The position numbers and the translations under genes were made by a program. A stretch of 64,000 nt of DNA from Saussurea involucrata. Lineage: Eukaryota; Streptophyta; Magnoliopsida; Asterales; Asteraceae. How positions within the stretch are numbered: the first letter of the stretch is position 1; the number at the start of each line of letters is the position of its first letter. Below are positions 1-9,016 of the stretch, piece after piece. Location of the stretch: positions 6,948,501 to 7,012,500 of the forward strand of contig CM066315.1 in assembly GCA_033807775.1 (NCBI GenBank), written 5' to 3'. The notes under the pieces are model-generated. The model was not told the DNA's origin. It saw only the letters and a program-made list of their open reading frames with translations, and did not search any database.

Positions 1-457
1 AAGATGATGTAACTCGGATTGATGTTTGGGTTTCCCATGGAGTCCGATTTGTGAATGACCATGTTAATAATATTGTATATGAAATAAATTGTATGCTTTG
101 CTATATGTTTACTCACTAGGCTTTTCAAGCCTAACACTTGTACTTGTTTAAAATGTGTCACAGGTTATAGTGGTGCCATTCCTAAGAAGGCATAGAGGAA
201 GACTTGTGAGCATGGGGGGGGTACTTGGAGATGCTATTATTAGAAGATTAAATTTACCCAATTATGACAATTTTTGTAATCTTATTTCTATAGTAGAGAT
301 TTGATTAGTTAGTTGTCATAGATGTACATATAACTCTTTGTTGGTAAACAGGTATTATGTATTCCCACTTTTGTGAGCTCGTGCTTTGGCATTGTATATT
401 TATATCACTCTTCCGTTTTATGGAAGTTTTTGTTGACCCTGTTTTTAGGGTGTCACA
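1..457 (+). repeat. Tekay LTR 1, 3' part only
   Basis: Matches the last 457 bp of the LTR at 5478-7235 and ends in GGGTGTCACA. The primer-binding site follows three bases later. No difference from the other copies was seen over this part. Confidence 0.93.
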
Positions 458-460
458 AGT

Positions 461-472
461 TGGTATCAGAGC
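461..472 (+). other. Primer-binding site, Tekay copy 1
   Basis: TGGTATCAGAGC, complementary to the 3' end of plant initiator-Met tRNA, lies three bases after the LTR end. An identical site at 7239-7250 serves copy 2. The following roughly 320 bases up to the gag ATG form an untranslated leader in which no other feature is apparent. Confidence 0.9.
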
Positions 473-795
473 TCTAGTTTAAGTGAACTAGGTGTTAATT
501 ATAGTATGCCTAGACTTAAGCTGAGATAGTGTCAATGACAAACCTTTATACGGGGTAGATATCTTAGGATGGGAGAGTGTTAGGAAGTTGTGGAATTTCA
601 TTTATTAAGACTTATGATGACGGTAACGAGAATGCTTGTGTATGACATGTTCATAATTTCACCTAGCTAATGCTATTATGAATGCGTTGTTACGTAAGTA
701 TACTTTAATACTATTATTATGATGATTAGTGAATGTATGAGTACACAACTTTAGTCTATTCCTTACCAAAATTCTCGCATGTTTGACAGACTGAG

Positions 796-2238
796 ATGGT
801 GAATACGCGCGGTCAACTCCAATCAACACTGGACGGTCAAGCTGCAACTGAATCTACTGCCGATCGACTGGCTAATGAAGAAGCGGCTGGAAGTCCTCCG
901 AGACCACCCCTCATAGGTGGTGGACCGGAACTTGTATCGAGAATCCACGCAGGCACCTCCAATCCTGTAGTGGAGGATAATACTCTTGAAAACCGACTGA
1001 AGGATAGTATGCTTCAAGCTATGACTTCTGCCATGGATCAACAGAAAGAGCTGTTCATGAAATTATTAGAGGACCGGGATCAAAGTCATCGACGCATTGA
1101 GACAGTGGGGGATAATGCAGGGAATGGGTCGGGCGGTCTAAAGGATAGAATAACTACACGAGAGCCAGCAAATGTGCGTGATGGGAGAAGAGAAAGGGGG
1201 TGTTCGTATAAGACCTTCCTTGGTTGTAAACCACCGGAATTCGCCGGAACTACCGAGCCAGTTCAATGTATGTATTGGATCAGAGAGATGGAAATGGCGT
1301 TCGAGGCTAGTGAATGCGAAGATTCCCAACAAGTTAAATTTGCTTCTCATCTTCTTAGAGGTGAGGCTCTTACTTGGTGGAATCTCACCCGTTCGTCTCT
1401 CACGCCAGAATTGTTGACTCAACTTTCGTGGCCTTTGTTTAAAAAGAAGATTCTCGACAAGTATTGTAGTGAAAGGGCCCTAGACAATATTGAAGAAGAG
1501 TTCCGGGGATTGAAGAAAGGGAAAATGTCAATGAACGACTATTCGAAAAAGTTTCTTGAGAAGTTAAGTTTGGTAGAACATCTGGCTCCCGATGAGAAAA
1601 TGAAAATAAAAGCGTATCAACGGGGATTGCCCGCCGAGATGAAGACAGCCGTGGGGAATGCCAAGGTGACAACCGTACAAGAAGCAATTGAGGAATCGTT
1701 GTTGGTGAAAGACGATTTAACTCAAGGAAAGTTGGAAAGTGGTCAAGCAAGTGAGAAAAGGAAATGGGAAGGACCGTCGGGACCCATTCGACAACAAAGG
1801 CAGGTTACCGGAAATCGGGGCGGGGATAACCGTCGAGACGCAAGGTGGTGTAGTAAATGCCGGAAACACCACGTTGGTTCTTGTAGTACCCAATCATACT
1901 CGAACCCGCAAGGGTGTTACAAGTGTGGAAAGAGTGGACATTTTGGAAGGGATTGCCCCACGAAGGGACTGATTTGTTTTGAATGTCGCGAAGCAGGTCA
2001 CATAAAAAGGGATTGCCCAAAGTTAAAGTCAAGTGGAAGTGGGGGACCCAAGACGGAGCCACCGAAAGTAAAGGGAAGAGCTTTTCAGATGACAACCGAG
2101 GAGGCAAAGACTTCGACAGACGTAGTGTCGGGTACGTTTCTTCTAAACTCCGTGCCTACGCGTGTATTATTCGATTCGGGTGCAAGTTTTTCTTTTATGT
2201 CGATACCTTTTTTGTCAAAAGTTATCTATGCCCACTAA
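796..2238 (+). CDS. Tekay copy 1 gag plus N-terminal protease
   Basis: 480 codons from an ATG following the leader. Gag builds the cytoplasmic virus-like particle. The central region (about residues 140-300) has the retrotransposon-gag pattern of tryptophan-rich and charged helices. Two CX2CX4HX4C zinc knuckles lie near residues 375-388 and 396-409, preceded by a cysteine/histidine-rich segment. The ORF runs into the aspartic protease: the DSGA active-site motif is near residue 460. It then stops at TAA only about 20 codons later. The rest of the protease continues in the +1 frame, in the overlapping pol ORF. Identical to copy 2. Confidence 0.9.
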   Translation: MVNTRGQLQSTLDGQAATESTADRLANEEAAGSPPRPPLIGGGPELVSRIHAGTSNPVVEDNTLENRLKDSMLQAMTSAMDQQKELFMKLLEDRDQSHRRIETVGDNAGNGSGGLKDRITTREPANVRDGRRERGCSYKTFLGCKPPEFAGTTEPVQCMYWIREMEMAFEASECEDSQQVKFASHLLRGEALTWWNLTRSSLTPELLTQLSWPLFKKKILDKYCSERALDNIEEEFRGLKKGKMSMNDYSKKFLEKLSLVEHLAPDEKMKIKAYQRGLPAEMKTAVGNAKVTTVQEAIEESLLVKDDLTQGKLESGQASEKRKWEGPSGPIRQQRQVTGNRGGDNRRDARWCSKCRKHHVGSCSTQSYSNPQGCYKCGKSGHFGRDCPTKGLICFECREAGHIKRDCPKLKSSGSGGPKTEPPKVKGRAFQMTTEEAKTSTDVVSGTFLLNSVPTRVLFDSGASFSFMSIPFLSKVIYAH

Positions 2239-5200
2239 ATGTTTAGACGAAGCCCTAGTGGTAGAAATAGCCAATGATGGTCAGGTTTTAGTTCGAGATA
2301 TTTTGCGGGGTTGCAAAATTGAAATTGAAGGGAGGAAATTCTTAATTGATTTAATGCCGATAGAGATTGGAGGATTTGACGTGGTGATTGGAATGGATTG
2401 GTTATCCGCAAACCGAGCTGAAATCTTATGTGCCAAGAAATTAATTCGCCTACCTTCTCCGGACGGGAGTCACGTGATTGTCTATGGGGAACGAAGGAAG
2501 GGGGAGATACCAATTATTACAATGTTGAAGGCCCGGAAATGTTTAATCAAAGGGTGTGCGTCGTTTATTGCTTATGTTATCAATGCCAAGTTAGAGAAAA
2601 AGAAGATGGAAGATGTAAGAGTGGTGCGCGAGTTTCCAGACGTATTTCCGGAAGAATTACCGGGTTTACCACCAGAGCGCCAGGTGGAATTTAAGATAGA
2701 CTTGGTGCCGGGGGCAGCTCCCATAGCTAGAGCTCCTTATCGATTGGCTCCGTCCGAGATGCAAGAAATGATGGCACAACTTCAAGAACTTTTGGAGAAG
2801 GGGTTCGTAAGGCCGAGTTCATCTCCTTGGGGAGCGCCGGTTTTATTTGTAAAGAAGAAGGACGGCACTATGCGCATGTGCATAGACTACCGGGAGTTGA
2901 ATAAAGTAACGGTGAAGAACAAATATCCACTTCCTAGAATCGATGATTTATTCGACCAACTTCACGGGGCGGGATGTTTTTCAAAGATCGATTTACGTTC
3001 TGGTTATCATCAAGTGAAGGTTAAGGAAGGCGGCGTTCCAAAGACAGCGTTCCGAACGCGGTATGGCCATTATGAATTTTTGGTAATGCCGTTCGGGCTG
3101 ACAAATGCACCAGCAGTATTTATGGATTTGATGAATCGGGTGTGCCGACCTTTTCTTGACAAAACAGTGATTGTTTTCATAGATGATATTTTGGTATACT
3201 CTAAGAATGAAGTAGAACATGAATTGCATCTACGAGAGGTGTTAGATGTGTTGAGAAAAGAAAAACTGTACGCAAAATTCTCTAAGTGCGACTTTTGGTT
3301 GAAAGAGGTCCAATTTTTGGGTCATGTAATTGCTCGGGATGGGGTGAAGGTGGATCCATCCAAAGTTGAGGCGATGATGAATTGGGAACCGCCCAAGAGT
3401 CCAGGAGAAATCCGAAGTTTCTTAGGATTGGCGGGTTACTACCGGAGGTTCATCCAAGATTTTTCCAAGATTGCATCCTCATTGACGGCATTAACGCGGA
3501 AAAATGTGAACTTTGTTTGGACCGATGTGCAAGAGAAGGCATTTCGCACCCTCCAAAAGAAATTGTGTGAAGCGCCAATTCTCTCCTTACCCGAGGGACC
3601 GGAAGATTTCGTGGTTTATAGCGATGCATCTAAGATGGGCTTAGGGTGTGTGTTAATGCAACGGGGAAAAGTAATTGCTTACGCCTCGAGACAACTTAAG
3701 GTGCATGAAAAGAACTACCCTACGCATGATTTGGAATTAGCCGCGGTCGTTTTTGCATTGAAGTTATGGCGTCATTATTTATACGGCACGAAATGCATAT
3801 TGTACACGGATCACAAGATCTTGAAACATGTGTTCGACCAAAAAGAGCTGAATATGAGACAACGAAGATGGTTGGAGTTACTCAAAGACTACGACTGTGA
3901 ATTACTTTACCACCCGGGTAAAGCGAATGTGGTCGCCGATGCCTTGAGTCGAAAGGAGTATAGCGGAAGCTTACGCGCCAACCTCTCAAGAATTGACATA
4001 ATGTCGAGTTTAGTAGAGCAAATTAGAATAGCACAATCCGAAGCACTAAAAGAAGAAAACCTCAAGGAAGAGGTAATGGTGAAACAAAGGCAACTGTTAA
4101 TCGAAGATAGCCGTGGAGTTAAGCTGTTCAACGGGCGTGTGTGGGTACCTAAGATCGGTGGGAATAGGGAACTACTCATGGATGAGGTTCATAAATCCAA
4201 ATACTCCATTCATCCCGGGAGTACTAAAATGTATCGGGATTTGAAGCAGCATTATTGGTGGCCAGTCATGAAATTAGATGTGGCACGGTATGTGGGTCAA
4301 TGCACGACTTGCTCGCAAGTAAAGGCTCAACATCAATTACCTTACGGTGAGTTGAAACCTTTGGAAATCCCCGAGTGGAAATGGGAGAAAATCACAATGG
4401 ATTTTGTAACTAAATTACCAAAGACTATGAAGGGTCACGACACCATTTGGGTGATAGTGGATCGGTTGACGAAGAGTGCACACTTCTTAGCTATGCGGGA
4501 GACTTTACCAATGGACAGGTTGGCAAAACTTTACATTGATGAGGTAGTTTCACGACATGGAGTGCCCGTATCTATAGTATCTGATCGGGATAGCCGGTTC
4601 ACATCAAGATTTTGGCAAGCGTTACAAGAAGAACTTGGTACGAGGGTAAATTTGAGCACGGCATATCACCCACAAACTGATGGTCAAAGCGAGAGGACCA
4701 TTCAGACATTGGAGGATATGTTGAGGGCGTGCGTAATAGACTTTGGAGGCAGTTGGGATACTCACCTACCATTGGTAGAGTTCGCTTACAACAATAGTTA
4801 TCACTCGAGTTTGAAGGCAGCACCATTCGAAGCCTTGTATGGAAGAAAGTGTAGAACTCCCGCGTGTTGGTTAGAAGCGGGAGAAAAGCAATTTACCGGA
4901 CCAGAAATTGTACAAGAAACAACTGATAAGGTTAAGGTGATTAGAGAACGATTGAAAGCAGCCCAAGATCGACAAAAGAGCTATGCCGATAAGAGACGGA
5001 AACCGATAGAGTTTCAAGTAGGAGAAAGAGTGATGTTGAAAGTGTCCCCTTGGAAAGGACTGGTTCGTTTTGGAAAGCGCGGGAAGTTAAGTCCCCGTTT
5101 TCTCGGACCATTTACTATTCTAGAGCGTGTGGGTTTACAAGCCTACAAGTTAGATTTACCCCCGGAAATGGATGGAATACATCCAACTTTCCATGTGTGT

Positions 5201-5440
5201 TATCTACGGAAATGCTTGGCGGAAGGAGAAAGTGTGATACCATTGTCAGAAATCCGGGTAGATGACAACCGATGTACCGAGGAACCCGAAGCTATTTTGG
5301 ACAGAGTGGTTACGAAACTTCGACACAAGGAGGTAGCAAAGGTTAAAGTACAATGGAAACATCATAGGGGTGCCAATGTGACTTGGGAACCAGAGGAGGA
5401 CATGAAGCGCCGGTATCCGCATCTGTTCGTACAACCTTAA
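2162..5440 (+). CDS. Tekay copy 1 pol (protease C-terminus, RT, RNase H, integrase, chromodomain)
   Basis: Open from 2162, in the +1 frame relative to gag with a 77-nt overlap. The first codon is GTG, so this is not a true start; translation must enter from gag by a frameshift, or the element is broken here. Order by rough residue: protease remainder to about 150; reverse transcriptase about 160-380, with the FIDD catalytic box near 340; RNase H about 470-610, with YSDAS; integrase zinc-binding HHCC about 670-720; integrase DDE core, with aspartates near 747 and 806 and glutamate near 843; chromodomain-like tail about 1040-1090. The stop is 37 bp before the LTR. Apart from the entry shift, no break is visible. 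Confidence 0.92.
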   Translation: MYYSIRVQVFLLCRYLFCQKLSMPTKCLDEALVVEIANDGQVLVRDILRGCKIEIEGRKFLIDLMPIEIGGFDVVIGMDWLSANRAEILCAKKLIRLPSPDGSHVIVYGERRKGEIPIITMLKARKCLIKGCASFIAYVINAKLEKKKMEDVRVVREFPDVFPEELPGLPPERQVEFKIDLVPGAAPIARAPYRLAPSEMQEMMAQLQELLEKGFVRPSSSPWGAPVLFVKKKDGTMRMCIDYRELNKVTVKNKYPLPRIDDLFDQLHGAGCFSKIDLRSGYHQVKVKEGGVPKTAFRTRYGHYEFLVMPFGLTNAPAVFMDLMNRVCRPFLDKTVIVFIDDILVYSKNEVEHELHLREVLDVLRKEKLYAKFSKCDFWLKEVQFLGHVIARDGVKVDPSKVEAMMNWEPPKSPGEIRSFLGLAGYYRRFIQDFSKIASSLTALTRKNVNFVWTDVQEKAFRTLQKKLCEAPILSLPEGPEDFVVYSDASKMGLGCVLMQRGKVIAYASRQLKVHEKNYPTHDLELAAVVFALKLWRHYLYGTKCILYTDHKILKHVFDQKELNMRQRRWLELLKDYDCELLYHPGKANVVADALSRKEYSGSLRANLSRIDIMSSLVEQIRIAQSEALKEENLKEEVMVKQRQLLIEDSRGVKLFNGRVWVPKIGGNRELLMDEVHKSKYSIHPGSTKMYRDLKQHYWWPVMKLDVARYVGQCTTCSQVKAQHQLPYGELKPLEIPEWKWEKITMDFVTKLPKTMKGHDTIWVIVDRLTKSAHFLAMRETLPMDRLAKLYIDEVVSRHGVPVSIVSDRDSRFTSRFWQALQEELGTRVNLSTAYHPQTDGQSERTIQTLEDMLRACVIDFGGSWDTHLPLVEFAYNNSYHSSLKAAPFEALYGRKCRTPACWLEAGEKQFTGPEIVQETTDKVKVIRERLKAAQDRQKSYADKRRKPIEFQVGERVMLKVSPWKGLVRFGKRGKLSPRFLGPFTILERVGLQAYKLDLPPEMDGIHPTFHVCYLRKCLAEGESVIPLSEIRVDDNRCTEEPEAILDRVVTKLRHKEVAKVKVQWKHHRGANVTWEPEEDMKRRYPHLFVQP

Positions 5441-5468
5441 ATTTCGAGGACAAAATTTTATTCAAGTT

Positions 5469-5477
5469 GGGGAGAAT
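5469..5477 (+). other. Polypurine tract, Tekay copy 1
   Basis: GGGGAGAAT directly abuts the TGTAAC start of the next LTR, as expected for the plus-strand primer. The same tract abuts LTR 3 at 12247-12255. Confidence 0.85.
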
Positions 5478-5620
5478 TGTAACACCCCGGATTTCGTTTT
5501 GTGTAGTTTTGTACTTATAATTACATGTTAAAGTATTATTTTGTTATAGCAAGAATTTCATCTCGTTAGAATCTAGTTAAGGGCCGAAAAGTAGATCAAA
5601 TGAGGCTTGGTGCCCTTTGG

Positions 5621-5856
5621 GCGATAGTGACCGGCGAGAGTGCCCATGTCACTATCGCGGTTGTCACAATCGCCGGGTTTGTACCGCAAGTTTGATCTTT
5701 CAGACATTTGGAATTCAGGCGATTATGCCTTGGGCGATAGTGACAGTGTCACTATCGCATGGTCACAATCGCTCAAGCTGTACCGAGAGTTTGGGGGTGT
5801 TGGGCGATAGTGCCCCGGCGATAGTGACAGTGTCACTATCGCCATGTCACAATCGC
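5621..5856 (+). promoter_or_regulatory. Palindrome cluster in Tekay U3
   Basis: Two 25-bp near-perfect palindromes (5734-5758 and 5818-5842) have arms GCGATAGTGAC and GTCACTATCGC. Extra half sites GCGATAGTG and GTCAC(A/T)ATCGC lie at 5621, 5648, 5664, 5763 and 5846. The cluster ends 17 bp before a TATA box, so it sits where enhancer elements would be. It is repeated at 12399-12634 in LTR 3. A regulatory function is inferred from position and symmetry. Confidence 0.7.
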
Positions 5857-5872
5857 TGCCGACCTATTTAGG

Positions 5873-5879
5873 TATAAAA
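5873..5879 (+). promoter_or_regulatory. TATA box of Tekay LTR
   Basis: TATAAAA about 395 bp into the LTR, just downstream of the palindrome cluster. The second copy is at 12651-12657. This is the likely pol II core promoter, placing R near 5905. Confidence 0.7.
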
Positions 5880-7238
5880 AGAAGAGTTTCGGGATTTTAT
5901 CTTATCTTTTGAAAAACTGAAGTTTGAGCAGTCGAATTCTCTGAGTAGAAAGGTAAGGTTTTGATACTTTTCCTCTTTTTCAGATAGTGATTAATTGATT
6001 AGAGTGTTTATAAACACTTATGCTAAATCATAGGTGATCAACATCATTATATTACAAGGTTCCTACTCTTCCTTCAAGAATCAGCTTCACCCACTTCATT
6101 TAGGGTTTTTGTGGTTTGCTGCAGATTTCCTAAGGTGAGTAAACTGAACTTAAGAGCTTAATTGATATATGAATCACAATATTGTTTGAATTCTTGTAAC
6201 AACTTCATCTTAAAGTGATATTTGGGTCAATAAGCTCTTGTCTCTTTAAAAAGGGATTCCAAGGAGCTTAAAGAGTGAAGTAAAGGTTATGTGACATTTA
6301 TTTACTTGGAATTGTATAAATTATGATACTATTCAACTGAAATTGGTTATACTTAAATATTAGGGCTTGGAGCTTAATGAATTAAGCTGAGTCTTAATGA
6401 CAGAAATGGATGCTACATAATGGAAATAATTGCATATGGAATTGGAATATGTACTATGCTACAATAAACTCATAACGTTACTTGGGTGTATGTGTGCAGT
6501 TGATACTTTAATGTGTATAGAAATCATATGCTAAATGAAATAGTTGGACTGTTTTATTGAAGTAAATGTATGGCTTATGAACTGCTTGGAGTAGTTGTTT
6601 GTTGGTATTCACAAATTGGAGGAATCTCTAAGTAGGCATTGGGAAGGTATAGTCTTGGGCACTTACCTTGAGGGTTTGTGTATCGATCCACGCCTTCGGG
6701 ATTTATACCATATAGGTAGTCCCGATGTGCCGGGCCTTGGGGCGTTGCCTTGGAGGTAGACGCTAAGGTATATCTTCAAAGATGATGTAACTCGGATTGA
6801 TGTTTGGGTTTCCCATGGAGTCCGATTTGTGAATGACCATGTTAATAATATTGTATATGAAATAAATTGTATGCTTTGCTATATGTTTACTCACTAGGCT
6901 TTTCAAGCCTAACACTTGTACTTGTTTAAAATGTGTCACAGGTTATAGTGGTGCCATTCCTAAGAAGGCATAGAGGAAGACTTGTGAGCATGGGGGGGGT
7001 ACTTGGAGATGCTATTATTAGAAGATTAAATTTACCCAATTATGACAATTTTTGTAATCTTATTTCTATAGTAGAGATTTGATTAGTTAGTTGTCATAGA
7101 TGTACATATAACTCTTTGTTGGTAAACAGGTATTATGTATTCCCACTTTTGTGAGCTCGTGCTTTGGCATTGTATATTTATATCACTCTTCCGTTTTATG
7201 GAAGTTTTTGTTGACCCTGTTTTTAGGGTGTCACAAGT

Positions 7239-7250
7239 TGGTATCAGAGC
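7239..7250 (+). other. Primer-binding site, Tekay copy 2
   Basis: TGGTATCAGAGC three bases after the end of LTR 2. It is followed by the same roughly 320-bp untranslated leader as copy 1. Confidence 0.9.
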
Positions 7251-7573
7251 TCTAGTTTAAGTGAACTAGGTGTTAATTATAGTATGCCTAGACTTAAGCT
7301 GAGATAGTGTCAATGACAAACCTTTATACGGGGTAGATATCTTAGGATGGGAGAGTGTTAGGAAGTTGTGGAATTTCATTTATTAAGACTTATGATGACG
7401 GTAACGAGAATGCTTGTGTATGACATGTTCATAATTTCACCTAGCTAATGCTATTATGAATGCGTTGTTACGTAAGTATACTTTAATACTATTATTATGA
7501 TGATTAGTGAATGTATGAGTACACAACTTTAGTCTATTCCTTACCAAAATTCTCGCATGTTTGACAGACTGAG

Positions 7574-9016
7574 ATGGTGAATACGCGCGGTCAACTCCAA
7601 TCAACACTGGACGGTCAAGCTGCAACTGAATCTACTGCCGATCGACTGGCTAATGAAGAAGCGGCTGGAAGTCCTCCGAGACCACCCCTCATAGGTGGTG
7701 GACCGGAACTTGTATCGAGAATCCACGCAGGCACCTCCAATCCTGTAGTGGAGGATAATACTCTTGAAAACCGACTGAAGGATAGTATGCTTCAAGCTAT
7801 GACTTCTGCCATGGATCAACAGAAAGAGCTGTTCATGAAATTATTAGAGGACCGGGATCAAAGTCATCGACGCATTGAGACAGTGGGGGATAATGCAGGG
7901 AATGGGTCGGGCGGTCTAAAGGATAGAATAACTACACGAGAGCCAGCAAATGTGCGTGATGGGAGAAGAGAAAGGGGGTGTTCGTATAAGACCTTCCTTG
8001 GTTGTAAACCACCGGAATTCGCCGGAACTACCGAGCCAGTTCAATGTATGTATTGGATCAGAGAGATGGAAATGGCGTTCGAGGCTAGTGAATGCGAAGA
8101 TTCCCAACAAGTTAAATTTGCTTCTCATCTTCTTAGAGGTGAGGCTCTTACTTGGTGGAATCTCACCCGTTCGTCTCTCACGCCAGAATTGTTGACTCAA
8201 CTTTCGTGGCCTTTGTTTAAAAAGAAGATTCTCGACAAGTATTGTAGTGAAAGGGCCCTAGACAATATTGAAGAAGAGTTCCGGGGATTGAAGAAAGGGA
8301 AAATGTCAATGAACGACTATTCGAAAAAGTTTCTTGAGAAGTTAAGTTTGGTAGAACATCTGGCTCCCGATGAGAAAATGAAAATAAAAGCGTATCAACG
8401 GGGATTGCCCGCCGAGATGAAGACAGCCGTGGGGAATGCCAAGGTGACAACCGTACAAGAAGCAATTGAGGAATCGTTGTTGGTGAAAGACGATTTAACT
8501 CAAGGAAAGTTGGAAAGTGGTCAAGCAAGTGAGAAAAGGAAATGGGAAGGACCGTCGGGACCCATTCGACAACAAAGGCAGGTTACCGGAAATCGGGGCG
8601 GGGATAACCGTCGAGACGCAAGGTGGTGTAGTAAATGCCGGAAACACCACGTTGGTTCTTGTAGTACCCAATCATACTCGAACCCGCAAGGGTGTTACAA
8701 GTGTGGAAAGAGTGGACATTTTGGAAGGGATTGCCCCACGAAGGGACTGATTTGTTTTGAATGTCGCGAAGCAGGTCACATAAAAAGGGATTGCCCAAAG
8801 TTAAAGTCAAGTGGAAGTGGGGGACCCAAGACGGAGCCACCGAAAGTAAAGGGAAGAGCTTTTCAGATGACAACCGAGGAGGCAAAGACTTCGACAGACG
8901 TAGTGTCGGGTACGTTTCTTCTAAACTCCGTGCCTACGCGTGTATTATTCGATTCGGGTGCAAGTTTTTCTTTTATGTCGATACCTTTTTTGTCAAAAGT
9001 TATCTATGCCCACTAA
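7574..9016 (+). CDS. Tekay copy 2 gag plus N-terminal protease
   Basis: 480 codons whose translation is identical to the copy 1 gag at 796-2238, including both zinc knuckles, the DSGA protease motif near residue 460 and the early TAA stop. Identity at protein level, and apparently at nucleotide level, shows that the two internal regions separated very recently. The start is the first ATG after the leader. Confidence 0.9.
   Translation: MVNTRGQLQSTLDGQAATESTADRLANEEAAGSPPRPPLIGGGPELVSRIHAGTSNPVVEDNTLENRLKDSMLQAMTSAMDQQKELFMKLLEDRDQSHRRIETVGDNAGNGSGGLKDRITTREPANVRDGRRERGCSYKTFLGCKPPEFAGTTEPVQCMYWIREMEMAFEASECEDSQQVKFASHLLRGEALTWWNLTRSSLTPELLTQLSWPLFKKKILDKYCSERALDNIEEEFRGLKKGKMSMNDYSKKFLEKLSLVEHLAPDEKMKIKAYQRGLPAEMKTAVGNAKVTTVQEAIEESLLVKDDLTQGKLESGQASEKRKWEGPSGPIRQQRQVTGNRGGDNRRDARWCSKCRKHHVGSCSTQSYSNPQGCYKCGKSGHFGRDCPTKGLICFECREAGHIKRDCPKLKSSGSGGPKTEPPKVKGRAFQMTTEEAKTSTDVVSGTFLLNSVPTRVLFDSGASFSFMSIPFLSKVIYAH

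Larger units (their letters stand above)
5478..7235 (+). repeat. Tekay LTR 2 (shared middle LTR), 1758 bp
   Basis: Full LTR from TGTAACACCC to GGGTGTCACA. It differs from LTR 3 at two positions noticed by eye (C at 6497 versus T at 13275; G at 6747 versus A at 13525). It is the 3' LTR of copy 1 and the 5' LTR of copy 2 at once. It contains the palindrome cluster and TATA box listed separately. Confidence 0.95.

Noticed and set aside
5617..5871. 84-codon frame in the Tekay LTR
   Set aside because: Coincides with the palindrome cluster just before the TATA box; open only because of repeat composition.
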